Shown: in pieces, positions 1-11,200 of the stretch | Layout of the letters: every line of letters begins with the position of its first letter | Numbering within the stretch: position 1 is the stretch's first letter | Assembly (NCBI RefSeq): GCF_949628215.1 | Contig: NC_134276.1 | Coordinates: 131,874,125 to 131,938,124, forward strand | Length of the DNA: 64,000 nucleotides | DNA from: Phalacrocorax aristotelis | Lineage: Eukaryota > Chordata > Aves > Suliformes > Phalacrocoracidae | Reading direction: 5' to 3' | Notes under the pieces: generated by a model | The model's input: only the letters and a program-made list of their open reading frames with translations | The model's database searches: none | Told to the model about the DNA's origin: nothing | Position numbers and translations under genes: made by a program

Positions 1-919
1 CCTTTGATCCAGCTGTTCTATAGATTTGTTGTATAAGATAGCATAAACATCTTAAACCAGAAATGTTTGCAGAGGCCACTGATTTGCAACTCCTGTGATC
101 TGGATGTCTAGTGGAGTACATCTGGAGCCAGATCTGAAGAGGCGTGGAGAATTTGCAAGTGAAATGAAGGTCAGTAAGGGTCCAGGACTGCAGGCATTTG
201 GAATGAGCAGCATCAGGGAGCTGAAATATTGTGTTCTCCTATCCTGTCTCTTGCTGTTGGCCCTTTACAGCCATACACTTTTTCTATCTGATTTTTCAAA
301 CTATACAATGATATAGAATATCCTCCTAGCCCCTTCTCCCTTTTCAGATCTGCATGTATTCCAAAACTGAGGCAATGCCTGTACACTTGGGTAGTTCTGC
401 ATGCCTGTGGGAGTAAGGGGAAGGGAAGATTTTGCTGGTCAGGTTTGCACGAGTATCATGCCACAGGGATGATACATCCCACTACAGAATTGGGCATGTG
501 CATCCTGGGGCCAAATGATAAAGCTGCTCTTCAGCTGAAGTTTCAAGGGCAAGCCACTGCCTGCAGCAGAGTACAACTTCTGGGGCAAAGAGCCATCTCA
601 CAGCCTGCTTTGCAACTGACAGCTGTCCTGCTGCCCACTTCCCTGGCATGTGTTGGAGGAGCCACACTCTCAAGAAGTGACCTTCTGCATAAACCCTACT
701 TTAAATTGGCCTTAAGGAGGCAGAAAAGAGAAGTTAGCCCTGTTAGCTCACTCTGTTTAGACCTGAATTTGTCGCAGAGATAACAGTGTCTGCAGTGATC
801 TTCCAGAGGCCTTCACATGGAGGCCTTCCTCTCTGTTCCAGCAATAATAAACCTTGCCAGCAGACTGACAGCCCAGCAGATAAGGCTGAGGAATGATACC
901 ACGTTGCACACTTTGATGG
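1..919. other. Intergenic, no gene seen
   Basis: An open frame of 112 codons at 445-783 (+) has no recognisable domain and no splice context. I see nothing else supportable. Confidence 0.4.
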
Positions 920-1317
920 ACTTCAAGGATGTACATGAAGAGACTGAGACAACTGGGTGTGCTCAGTCCTGAGAAGGCTAAAGATAAGGGGAGGAGGGAT
1001 CATATCACTATCTTCTACTACTCAGTTGGAGGGAACAGAGAAGATGCAGCCCAACTTCTCAGATGTGTGCACTAAAAGGGTGAAAGGCAATGGACACAAA
1101 TTGGAGTAAGGAAAAGTCCAGTTAGAAATTAGTGGGAAAAAAATTCACCCTGAAGGTGGTCAGATACAGCAGAGGGTTTGTGAAATCTCCAACCTTAGAT
1201 ATGGAGCCTGGGCAAGGTCCTGAGCAACCTCGTCTAATCTGATGCTGCTTTCAGCAGAGGTTGGATCAGGGACCTCCAGAGGCTCCTTTCAACCTAAACT
1301 GCACCTATATCTCTGTG
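920..1317 (+). mobile_element. Old diverged CR1-type 3' end
   Basis: The order of blocks matches the CR1 C-terminus and 3' UTR. GAGACTGAGACAACTGGGTG, then AAATTAGTGGGAAAAAAATTC, then a degenerate GGTTTGTGAAATCTCCAACC and the ending CTCCTTTCAACCTAAACTGC. Many changes and small indels indicate an old insertion. Confidence 0.65.
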
Positions 1318-3229
1318 AAAGAGGATGCAGAAAGCATTTTCTGAGGGAAAAAGAAAGCTATTTGGTGAGCGAGCTTAGAAGAAGAGCTCACAGGGTTCGA
1401 CCAGGCTGAGGGTCCTGAGCCTATCCTACAACTTTTCCAAGACTTTGGAAGTTTTCTGTGATCTGGATTAAGCCTGTGTGAATGTGTACCAAAGCCTTGT
1501 GCCCCCTTTCTACACTTTGTCCTGCTTTCTGTATTTGATTGTTGTGAATATCTCTGATGCAAATTCAAGCAAGGTCAAATCTTCCAAAAAAATTATGCCC
1601 GAAGAGATTGTAACCACGTGGGTTAAGGACTAATCAAACCCTGCTGCTTCCCAGCATCCCTGGAGGATGTAGCAGGGACAGGCAATCAGTCTATTTACAA
1701 GGGTAGTTTACCTACAAAATGGATGCAAATATAAACATTTTCCTTTGGCATATGGTGCAAATTTCTATGGCCTTTAAATATATACTTCACTCATCAATTT
1801 CAGTTGAGGAAACACAGTTCTACCTAAAACTAAAGGGAAAATGAGACTACATGTTTGTTTCTACTTAATTGCCCAACTCGTGTGCTGTCTAATATAGCAA
1901 TGAATATTAGAAGTAAGTCTTTCTGGCCTTGAAGATCACATAATAAATTTTGCAATTGCTTTATCCCTTCCACCAAAAGAATTTTGGTACTACTGAAGTA
2001 GGAGATATTTTCTTTGTCAGGTTTGAATACACAGAAACATTGAGACCTCTTAAGGTGGTTATCTTCATACCTTGGTTAAAGTGTCTTAAAACTGTTCCCT
2101 GCTGTAAGAAGTCATGTTTATTCAGAATTTGATTCAGCACAGCTGTCCAGAAGTTAATTAGTTAAATCTTGTTGCCTCTTGTCAATACTTAACCAGAAGA
2201 GAGGAAAACGTTTCCAGGAGGGAACAGTGCCTCCTACCCTGAAGGGGAGCAGCTTTCCTAGAGTAAATCTACATCTCAAAGTACACCCTTTTACCCAGAA
2301 CTGCCAGCATCTAAGCATTTTGAGCTTACAGGCATACGGTGGTAAGAAACACATTAATTTTTCATATGAGAAGCACATGGATTTTTTGTGGCTTTATGGT
2401 CATAATTATTCTATGTTTAGACAGCAAAAGGTCCAGTTAAATAATGAGTGTGCCTTTGCTTTTTCCTGCTTCAGTTCTCATCATTCTGGGCAACAGGTCA
2501 GACTCAGGAAACCTCTTTTCTAAATCAGACATCCTTTATGGGCAAAAGGTTCTCTTCTCTTCTTACTCCCGGTTAGCTTCTTTTTGCCTGATTGCACAAT
2601 TAAACAGGATCACCCTCTGTAAAACTGTATTTTATCCTACCTAAAACTTCCATGCTCTGCAATGTTATTTGATTTATTCATTCCAGTACCGTGATACAGT
2701 TTGTTCTCAATGGTGCTGGGAATCTTCCCTTCACTATTTCTCATACTGTCTTCTCATCTCCACTGCATGCCCCAATCCCTTTTTCTCTTTGTGACAAGGC
2801 TAAGAAATTGTGTTTTCCTAACACCAGCCAGTCATTGCCACAAAGTATCTTTGTTACAGTAAAGCATCAATAAAGCTGGAGGATCAACACTGTTTCTGGA
2901 CCAGCAGATTAGGGACACGGCTGTGATGGGGCATAGTGGATTGCACATATACTAAGCTATCCACTTAGTCCATGTATAGCAATTCTCCAGCACAAGCCAA
3001 AATTTACAAGCTCTGATTTTCTAAAATGATACTCTTAGACATGCAGCCCATTCTACAGCAAAATATCAGAACATGAAGGCCTCATTTTACAATAAAGTCA
3101 AAGAGAAGATGACAACATAGTTAAAAATGGACTATGCCTTGACACAGAATGCAGAGTTGGTAAACTTTTTAGATGCTGCTAAATTAGGTTTTAGTCTGCA
3201 AATCCCAGACCCGTGCAATAGCTCTGAAT
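1318..3229. other. Intergenic, no gene seen
   Basis: AT-rich unique sequence between two CR1 copies. The short frames (up to 114 codons at 2179-2523) show no family signature. Confidence 0.4.
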
Positions 3230-4928
3230 TTCTTCAAGTTGTTCCTGCTTTCTTTGCCTCAGTCTTTAATAGTCAGACTGGTCATCCTCGGGGTTGTCGG
3301 GCTCCTGTACTGGGAAATGGAGATAGTATGCAGAATGAAGTCCCAGTTGTTGAAGAGGTGGCAGTCACTGACCTGCTCCTTCACCTGGATGTTCACAAGT
3401 CTATGGGGCTGGACAGGATTGACCTGAGGATACTGAGGGAGCTGGCAGAGGAGCTCGCCAAGCCACTCTCCATCCTTTATCAGCAGTCCTGGTCAGCTGG
3501 GGAGATCCTAGATAACTGGAAACTAGCGAATGTGACGCCCCTCTACAAGAAGGGTTGGAAGGAGGATCTGGGGAACTACAGGCCTGTCAGCCTGACCTCA
3601 GCACCAGGAAAGGTCATGGAGCAGATCATCTTGAATGCCATTACGCAGCACATGCGGGACACCCAGGGGATCGGGCTCAGCCAGCATGGGTTTATGAAAG
3701 GGAGGTTCTGCCTCACTAACCTGGTCTCCTTCTATGATAAGGTGACCCGCTTAGTGGATGAGGGGAAGGCTGTGGACGTTGCCTGCTTGGACTTTAGTGA
3801 GGCCTTTGACACTGTCTCCCACAGCATTCTCCTGGAGAAGCTGGCTGCTCACGGCTTGGACAAGTGCACTCTGCACTGGGTGAAAAACTGGCTGGAAGGC
3901 CGAGCCCAGAGAGTGGTGGTGAATGGAGTCAAATCCAGCTGGCAGCCAGTTTCGAGTGGTGTTCCCAAGGGCTCAGTGTTGGGGCTGGTCCTGTCCAGTA
4001 TCTTCATTGATGATCTGGATGAGGGGATTGAGTGCACCCTCAGTAAGTTTGCAGATGACACCAAGCTGGGTGGAAGTGTCGATCTACTGGAGGGCAGGAA
4101 GGCCCTACAGAGGGACCTGGACAGGCTGGAACATTGGGCCAGAGCCAATGGTATGAGATTCAACAAGACTAAGTGCCAGGTCCTGCACTTGGGTCACAAC
4201 AACCCCATGCAATGCTACAGGCTTGGGCAGGAGTGGCAGGAGAGCTGTCTGGAGGAAAAGGACCTTGGGGTGTTGGTTGACAGCCACCTGAACATGAGCC
4301 AGCAGTGTGCTCAGGTGGCCAAGAAGGCCAATGGCATCCTGGCTTGTATCAGGAATAGTGTGGCCAGCAAGACCAGGGAGGTGATAGTGCCCCTGTACTT
4401 GGCACTGGTGAGGCCATGCCTCAAATACTGTGTTCAGTTTTGGGCCCCTCACTACAAGAAGGACATCGAGGTGCTGGAGCGTGTCCAGAGAAGGGCAACG
4501 TAGTTGGTGAAGGGTCTAGAGCACAAGTCTTATGAGGAGCGGCTGAGGGAATTGGGGTGGTTTAGCCTGGAGAAGATGAGGCTGAGGGAAGACCTTATCG
4601 CTCTCTACAACTACCTGAAAGGAGGTTGTAGCGAGGCAGGTGTTGGTCTCTTCTCCCTAGTAACAAGTGATAGGATGAGAGGAAATGGCCTCAAGCTGCG
4701 CCAGGGGAAGTTTAGGTTGGATATTAGGAATAACGTCTTTACTGAAAGGGTTGTCAAACATTGGAACAGGCTGCCCAGGGTGGTGGTTGTGTCTCCATCC
4801 CTGGAGGTATTTAAAAGAAGGGTAGATGTGGTGCTTGAGGATATGGTTTAGTGGTGGACTTGGCAGTGATAGGTTAGCGGTTTGACTCGATGATCTTAAG
4901 GGTCTTTTCCAACCTTAACGATTCTATG
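3230..4928 (+). mobile_element. CR1 LINE, 5'-truncated, nearly open ORF2
   Basis: The frame from 3127 to 4851 is broken only once, by a TAG at 4501-4503 where the family usually has Lys. It starts inside the pol protein at FFASVF, so the endonuclease is missing. The reverse-transcriptase blocks follow in order: YKKG...[40 protein letters not shown] and the catalytic FADDTK, then the C-terminal HLG and WNRLPR regions. The 3' end is the CR1 type, ending CTTAACGATTCTATG. The 5' boundary is judged from where similarity starts. It cannot move by itself. Confidence 0.92.
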
Positions 4929-6125
4929 GTGGTCAGAGTCACCACCAGTGGGCTCTGGCCTTGTTGCTCATTGACACTGCTCTGGGGCATCTGCCTCTGT
5001 GTCCTTCAGGGAACACCAGAGCCAGTCTTGTCTGCAGTACAGAGGAGCTGTCGTGCCATCCAGCATCCCCCCACAGCAATGTCAAGAAGAAACAGAAGGT
5101 GAAAATGTTGTTTCCAGGTGAGATTGCCGGAAGCACCAGCAGGTCTGCACTTGAACTGAGCAAACTGCTGCTGACTGATCCCTGACATCCACAAGCAGCA
5201 GTTCAAATGAAGGTTGCTATGTAGTGATGCATAAAATTCCCTCAAACTAAGCCAAACATTTGGCCCAGTGGTACCTAAGACGACAAAAGCACAGCAGCAA
5301 TAAACCTCCCTACAGTCCCCTATGCAGCACTCATACTCTCATGTAAAGCACTACCCCTGCTAAACTTGGTCATTCTAACAGGCAAGCTTGGTGTAGGAGA
5401 GTGTTTTCTACCTGAGAGGATATGTTGTGTTGTCTGTTTTTATAATGCCTCTTTAAGGCATGTTATTTTCCTTCTAACTGTAAAAAGGCAAAAACTGGTA
5501 AAAAGGTAAAAAGTAAAAACTGTTTCAGAGAACACTGGTTGCAGCGGCAGGCTTTGGTCAGTTATTTTCCTTGCAAAATGCATGCACTGCACAAAATTAA
5601 TTTGCAGCAGCTTCTGATAAGGACATACATCATCAAGGTCCTGCTTGAGAGAAGCCAAGGAAAGAAGCACTGATAACAATTTTTTTAAAGCTTTGTAGGG
5701 GTAAGGGAAGGATTTTCAAGGACGCTGTGATCGAAACAGTTGCCAAAACTTTGTCATCTGTGTCAGCTAGTAACCTTTCTCCTCCAACAGAAATGGTTTT
5801 GCTTTCCTCTTCACTTGCAGGCCCAGTTTTGCTCTAAAAAAGTAACAGTATGGGGGTACTGCTTCTCTAGCTTTTCTCCAGGGCTCTCTTTAATGACTGA
5901 ACAAAATTCATGACAAAACAAAAAAGGGAGTTTAGGAGTTAGTTGCACGAATGCAAATAAAGCATTTTTAGAGATCCATTCCAGCTGTACCTGAAATCAG
6001 TGATTCCCTTTCCAGTGATTTCAGCCTAGTTAGTTGCGTTGCTGGGCTTCTTTGTAACTTCCCTCTCACTTAAGGCACTTAAGTATTTATTGTCTTGTTT
6101 CAGTAGGGATTTCTGCCTATCCCTG
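4929..6125. other. Intergenic between CR1 and solo LTR
   Basis: No coding exon, RNA gene or repeat recognised. Overlapping short frames at 4939-5245 on both strands have no shared homology that I can name. Confidence 0.4.
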
Positions 6126-6934
6126 TGTGAGAGAGAGAGAGAAAATACAGCTCCAGCCAGCGTGTCCTGACAGTACACAGACCTGGTATAAGGGCCAACA
6201 TTGCTGGCAGGACAGATTTAGCCACCAGGGCAACTAGGACAGTTTAACCACCATGGCAACTGAGCAGAACAGTTTAACCACCAAAATCTCATCATCACAG
6301 CAGCCAGGATAGTTTGACCGGACAGGAACACATATGCATCCTGTTGCCTCAGAGGACATAGCCCTAGTGCTCTGCGCATATGCCCGGCCCAGGGTCAACT
6401 GACCACATATGGGCGATTCAGACCCTCTAGACCTTCTAGTGACGGTACTGGGCGTGCATCCCCATCACCAAATGGGAGGCGTGGGTATGCAAAACAGTTC
6501 TGAGAACAACGCTATAAAAGGTGAAACCAGCGGAGACCAGCGGGAAGGGAAGAAAGAAGAAAGAAGAAAGAAGAACAAAGAACGAAGAACATTCTCCCAC
6601 CAGATTCAAAGATACATCGGACTGACGGGATGCCACAGATCCATGGTGGTAGCTATCACAACTCTATCTCTCTCCCTTTCTCACTCTTTTCTCTCTTTCT
6701 GTCCTTTTCCCTTGCCTACTTATTGGCCAAATAAAGTGACTTGTCACTTGACTCCGTTTTGAGTCTTAATTCTGTTTCTGAGAATGTAAAAGGAACGAAG
6801 TCACGATAAAACATTGGAGTTAATCAGAAGTTAAGCCCAGCCGCCCCCAACCACCCTGAGCTACCTGAGGTTGGTTGGAAAGCAAGGGGGTTTAACCTCT
6901 GCCAAATTGGTCAGACCAACAGTGGATCGTGACA
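6126..6934 (+). mobile_element. Solo LTR of an avian endogenous retrovirus
   Basis: An 809-bp element begins TGTGAG and ends GTGACA (TGT...ACA ends). It has a TATA-like box at 6513-6520, a purine-rich AAGAAAG tract (6546-6590), a pyrimidine-rich tract (6665-6715) and an AATAAA at 6730-6735 followed by a GT-rich stretch: the U3-R-U5 layout of an LTR. The 4-bp CCTG flanks it on both sides (6122-6125 and 6935-6938). No gag, pol or env lies beside it, so recombination between two LTRs probably removed the internal part. The class is uncertain; a 4-bp duplication would fit a gammaretrovirus-like (ERV1) origin. It is a fossil; ends and signals look well preserved, suggesting moderate age. Confidence 0.75.
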
Positions 6935-6938
6935 CCTG

Positions 6939-7656
6939 GGAAGGCAGTGCAGATATTAGGAGCTTCAGGCTCATGCCTAAGCCCTGTCCTGGTCTCACAC
7001 TTTAGAAAAGAGTTTTGCTAGAACTGGAGTGAAACCCTAGGGAGAAACACCTGGGCATTTTCTCTGTATTTTGGAGATGTAAAAAGTAATGACACAGTTC
7101 ACTGCAAAAGCACAAACAGCCAGCCACAGCCTTCTTTTAGCTAGGTCCTCCCACACCAGACATTTCAGAGGTGAATCTTTTTCTCCCACAGCTTTAATTT
7201 AACTTTAATAGTACATTAGACCATTTAATCACTTCAAATGCCTTGAGTATACTGAGCAAATACAAAATCCCAGAGGTTAGTTTTTGATCTTGCACAGAGA
7301 GAGTGAGAAACCTATGCTGTGTGTGGGAGTGCAGTAGCCAAAAAAGTCTACAGCAGCAGGGCCCACTTCTCAAACCATTATAAACAGCTAGTCCTGCTAC
7401 TTACATTTAATTTTAATGCTGTCTGCCTTCATGTTAATACTATGTTATACAAGCAAGCCCAGCTACAGAGAATTACCGGCATGAGGGTTTACCTTCTGAG
7501 TATTTAGGCATGCAGGACTGCATCTAGGCTTAGACCTCATCATATCGAGAGCCTTCCTCTTTGAGGCAGGAGGGGGGTGGGGGGAGGTGGAAGCACCACA
7601 TTCATTTGCAGCAAAGGAGGCACTTGAGAGGGAGGGGAAGCAAAATGACTGAGGTC
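6939..7656. other. Upstream flank of HSD3B
   Basis: Unique sequence containing the G-rich tract at 7569-7590 listed separately. I did not find a clear NR5A1 (SF-1) site (TCAAGGTCA) here. Confidence 0.4.
7569..7590 (+). promoter_or_regulatory. G-rich tract upstream of the HSD3B TATA box
   Basis: GG, AGGGGGG, TGGGGGG and AGGTGG lie 67-88 bp before the TATA box. It could bind Sp1-like factors or form a quadruplex; no direct evidence for either. Confidence 0.35.
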
Positions 7657-7664
7657 TATAAATA
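7657..7664 (+). promoter_or_regulatory. TATA box of the HSD3B gene
   Basis: TATAAATA lies 327 bp upstream of the spliced 5' UTR acceptor at 7990. By spacing, transcription should start near 7685-7690, giving a short non-coding first exon followed by a small intron. A candidate donor (GA then GTAAGA) lies near 7871. A G-rich tract 70-90 bp upstream (7569-7590) could serve as a Sp1-type element. The TATA sequence is seen directly; the start site and first exon are inferred. Confidence 0.6.
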
Positions 7665-7990
7665 CAGGAGAATCTCCCCCACAGCCTTTTGAATGCTAGA
7701 GAGGTGGAACCAAGGATTAAGGCAGACTTTTGTGGGGTTTGTTTGGCATTAAAGTTGATTCTGAGCATTTTCAGATTTGTTAATTTTTTTGGTTTGTAGT
7801 AGTTTGTAAATAGTTTTTTCTTTGCGTGGAAAAATGTGTAGGCTACTTCTGAATAGGAATAGCTAGCAGGAGTAAGACATGCTTTTAAAATTGGTTAGAG
7901 TTTGTTTTCCAGTAGTCTCTCCTTCTGGTAACACCCTTTGATTTGTAAAGACTCCAGAGGTTGATATTGTGTGTTAATTTCCTCAAGCAG

Positions 7991-8209
7991 GAGGGGAACC
8001 AGCCAGTCTAAACTCAAGAGACAGCCAGTTTGCCACAGAGGAACAACTCAGAGCAATGTCCCTGGCTGGGGTAAGTTGTCTGGTGACAGGAGCAGGAGGA
8101 TTTCTTGGTCAGAGGATTGTCCGCTTGCTGTTGGAAGAAGAAGAGGCGCTGGCTGAGATCCGACTGCTGGACAAAGCCTTTAGCAAAGAAGCACTCGGGA
8201 GATTTGGCA
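7991..8209 (+). CDS. HSD3B1: HSD3B first coding exon with 65 nt of 5' UTR
   Basis: The acceptor reads CCTCAAGCAG and the donor GGCA then GTAAGT. The first 65 nt (7991-8055) are untranslated. Coding starts at 8056 and covers residues 1-51 plus one base: the NAD-binding beta-alpha-beta unit with its glycine motif and Asp39. The frame runs on into the intron past the donor, but the family alignment and the strong GTAAGT place the boundary at 8209. Confidence 0.9.
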
Positions 8210-11200
8210 GTAAGTACCATCTCAGGAGGACTATGTGTTGCGGGTATATATGCTGTTGTCTCATGTGGCTAGCTTGGAAATCTTTACTTCTCATCCAAAC
8301 CAGATTTCCAGATAGAGGTTTTATTTCAAAGAAGTCTTGCTTTATCCTCTCCTCTCCCTCCAGCATGGAAATCAGATGTGAAACATAAAAGCAAGGGTTT
8401 TCTTTGCCAGACCCTGAGGCTTCTCTAGATTGGAAGAGAGACCTATATTCTTTTACATCAAAACCCACATAGCACAATTAGTGCAAAAATCTCACAATTC
8501 TGCTTGGGGGGAAGGAAAACACAAGCACTGCTGTACTGGGGGAGTGGGGGGCAGTGTAACCCAGAGCGTACTGTCCTGGGCTCTGATGTGCTAGACTAGA
8601 AGGCAGTGGCAACGTTGCGGGTGCAAATGCTAATGGTTTTCTTCAACCTGTGATTAGTTTGGTTAATAGTGATCTTCTCGCTGAGAGTTGTGAGGAGGTA
8701 CCTTAAAAATTTCTTTTTATGATTATTAAAATTATCACAGTTGCCTGGAGAGCAGAGCTCTTTGGTGCTATGTACATAAGAGGCAGGACGAATTTGCAAA
8801 GGGCAAGACAGGACTCTGGCTTCTTTAATGGACTGGAGACAGCATAAGTGAGTGATATGCCCAGTGTCAGAAATGGTCTGTGGTGGGGAAAGCAGCTCGG
8901 AGTATTAAATTTTAAATGTCCCATTTCCTTGTATCCTGAGCATATCTATAAAAAGGCAGATAGGAACCTAAATTCAATCACGTTCTTAAGTCCCTACATC
9001 ACATTTACTTGACAATGCTTTCCTCCATCACATCTTAACCTCAAGACTATTATTCCTCTATACAACAACTACATGGGAGCCCTTATGCAATATCTCCATA
9101 GAGTTTGCTAAAGAGTCACTATCTTGCTATAAAGTGCTTAAGTGTCAGCAAAGAATAGTAACAGTGCACCATAAACATGGTGCAAATTGCACAAGCCTTT
9201 AGGATGGTTTTATACAAGTCAGAGTTCCTTCTTATTAAATCTCATTAGCGTTTCACTGAGGATTTGCGTGATGCCCTTAAGCCTTCCTGCTCTGCCTTCC
9301 AGCAGCCCTTCCTGCTCCAATTTCCAGGCAGTTCCCACAGTGACAGAACCTGCAGCTGCAGTAGGCTGAAGCGCTTGCAGCAGCAGCAGTGTGTGTGGTT
9401 TAGCGCTGATGCAGCAGGGCAGCTGCAGAAGCATCAGTGCTGCTTAGGGCCAGAAGAGCTTTGTGGGGATAATGGAGCTTCCTGGGGAGTGAAAACGACT
9501 GTTTATGTGAGCACAGTTTTGGCTGGGCTGCAGCACAGGTTTTGCGGTTCCCTTTTTGTTAATAGAAAAGCTCTAGGACCTCTTTCCTTATCCTCCCTCC
9601 TTCCTCCACTGAACACTGCCCAGGTACTTCCCATACTATTCTTGCAATATTCCTGCTGCCTGTCCGACCAGCACAGGGGGAAGGGAAAAATCAGTTATCA
9701 GAGCTTTTTACCCCCACAAGCAGGTAGTAGGAACAACAGGCTGGCATTTCAGATGTGTTTGAACTGCCTTAAGGCCCTGCACTTTGGCTAGCAGTCCCTC
9801 TGTCTGTATCAGCCTCTAGAGCTACCTGTCTTCAAGTGTCCTGCCAGCGCTTGTGCTTGACACTACTTGAAATATTGTCCTGCCATTCCCTTTCAAGCCC
9901 TTCTCTAGCACAGTGACTCCTATTGCTGCTTCAAAAACTGTGAGGCCAGAGTCTTCACTGTTTTTACTGCAGGGACTTCCACTTGCTAGCATATGTTGTT
10001 TGGATTTCTTGAATGGCCAGGGGCAGAGCTGAGTGGTTTTCTTCCTCACTAAGCTCTTGAGCACCTTTTACTTGCAGTAGCTTTACTTGCAGAGTCAGGG
10101 CTGTGGGTAGTTAAGATGGAGGAGTATGTGCAAGTTACAGCTCTCGTGCCAGGAGACACTCAGGGACACTCCTCCTTTGCCAAACAACTTTCCTGCTGAG
10201 ACCTTGACCATTGCACTCAGTCTGCGTAAACAGTGGCATCTGCGGTCTTCCACAGCCCTAGGGAGTCCAGGATGATCCAATCAATGTCAAGTGCTGTGAG
10301 CTGGACTCTCCCCAGTTACACTGTGTGGTTGAGAATGTACGTCATGTTGAACATGGTAGTTTGGTGCCTTGGGTTTCCTACCTCCCATCCCCACTTCAAA
10401 TTTATCTCTCTGCCTTTCCTCTGCTTCCACTTATGCAACTTTTTTTGTTTGTTTGTTTACTATTGGACTGGCACTTCTGGAAAAGTTGGAAACTCACAGG
10501 TTGTCCTCAAGAGGATTTCTCACTATTTCAAACCACTGACTCCCCCTTGTCTCATCCTTCTGTACATCTTCCCTCTCTCCCCTTGAACCCTCATTTCATG
10601 TCATTTTTCAGAGACAGACATTTATAGCTTGTGTGATGCCTGAGCACTGAGTGTTTTTCAACTGCTAACCCAGTACTGCTCCAAAAGAGAAGGAAAGTGG
10701 AGGGAGAAGGAAAGGGGTTTTTTTGACTTTTGCAGGGGGGAAATTCCTGCTCTGGGAAACTTCCTCCTGGCTTTTTGCTCAACATTGCAGACATTCATTT
10801 GCCTTTATTATTGCATTCAAAAAAAATGGCAGAGTAGCAACAGAACACACCAGTAGCTGAAATGGGAACATTATAAACATTTCAGCTTCCCTGGGTCAAA
10901 GAAGACAATAAATGAAAATAAGATGTAATTTTTTATTTTCTCCCATGAATACTCAAAAGTAGACCATTTTTATGAACCACCCCGTTAACCAGGAAAGTGG
11001 AGATCTCTTGAGGAGTGCTTTTCCGCACCATCTACCCCACAGCTGTTAGGACCTCTTTAAAAGAACACTAATAAATTCAAGCTAAGTCCCACAGACATTG
11101 CTGTTTGCTTGAACTTTAAACAACACATAGAAAAGAAGACGACAGTTCAGGGAAAATAGTCTGACTAGACTGCTAAGTCAGACACTCCTCACAACAGAAC

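Noticed and set aside
3127-4503. Reverse-transcriptase frame as part of a retrovirus
   Set aside because: Block order ([19 protein letters not shown]) and the ATTCTATG tail are CR1 LINE; no LTRs, gag or protease nearby.
9264-9791. 175-codon open frame in the first HSD3B coding intron
   Set aside because: No domain, Cys/Gln/Ser-rich composition, overlaps other frames and lies in an intron of a well-supported gene; likely chance.
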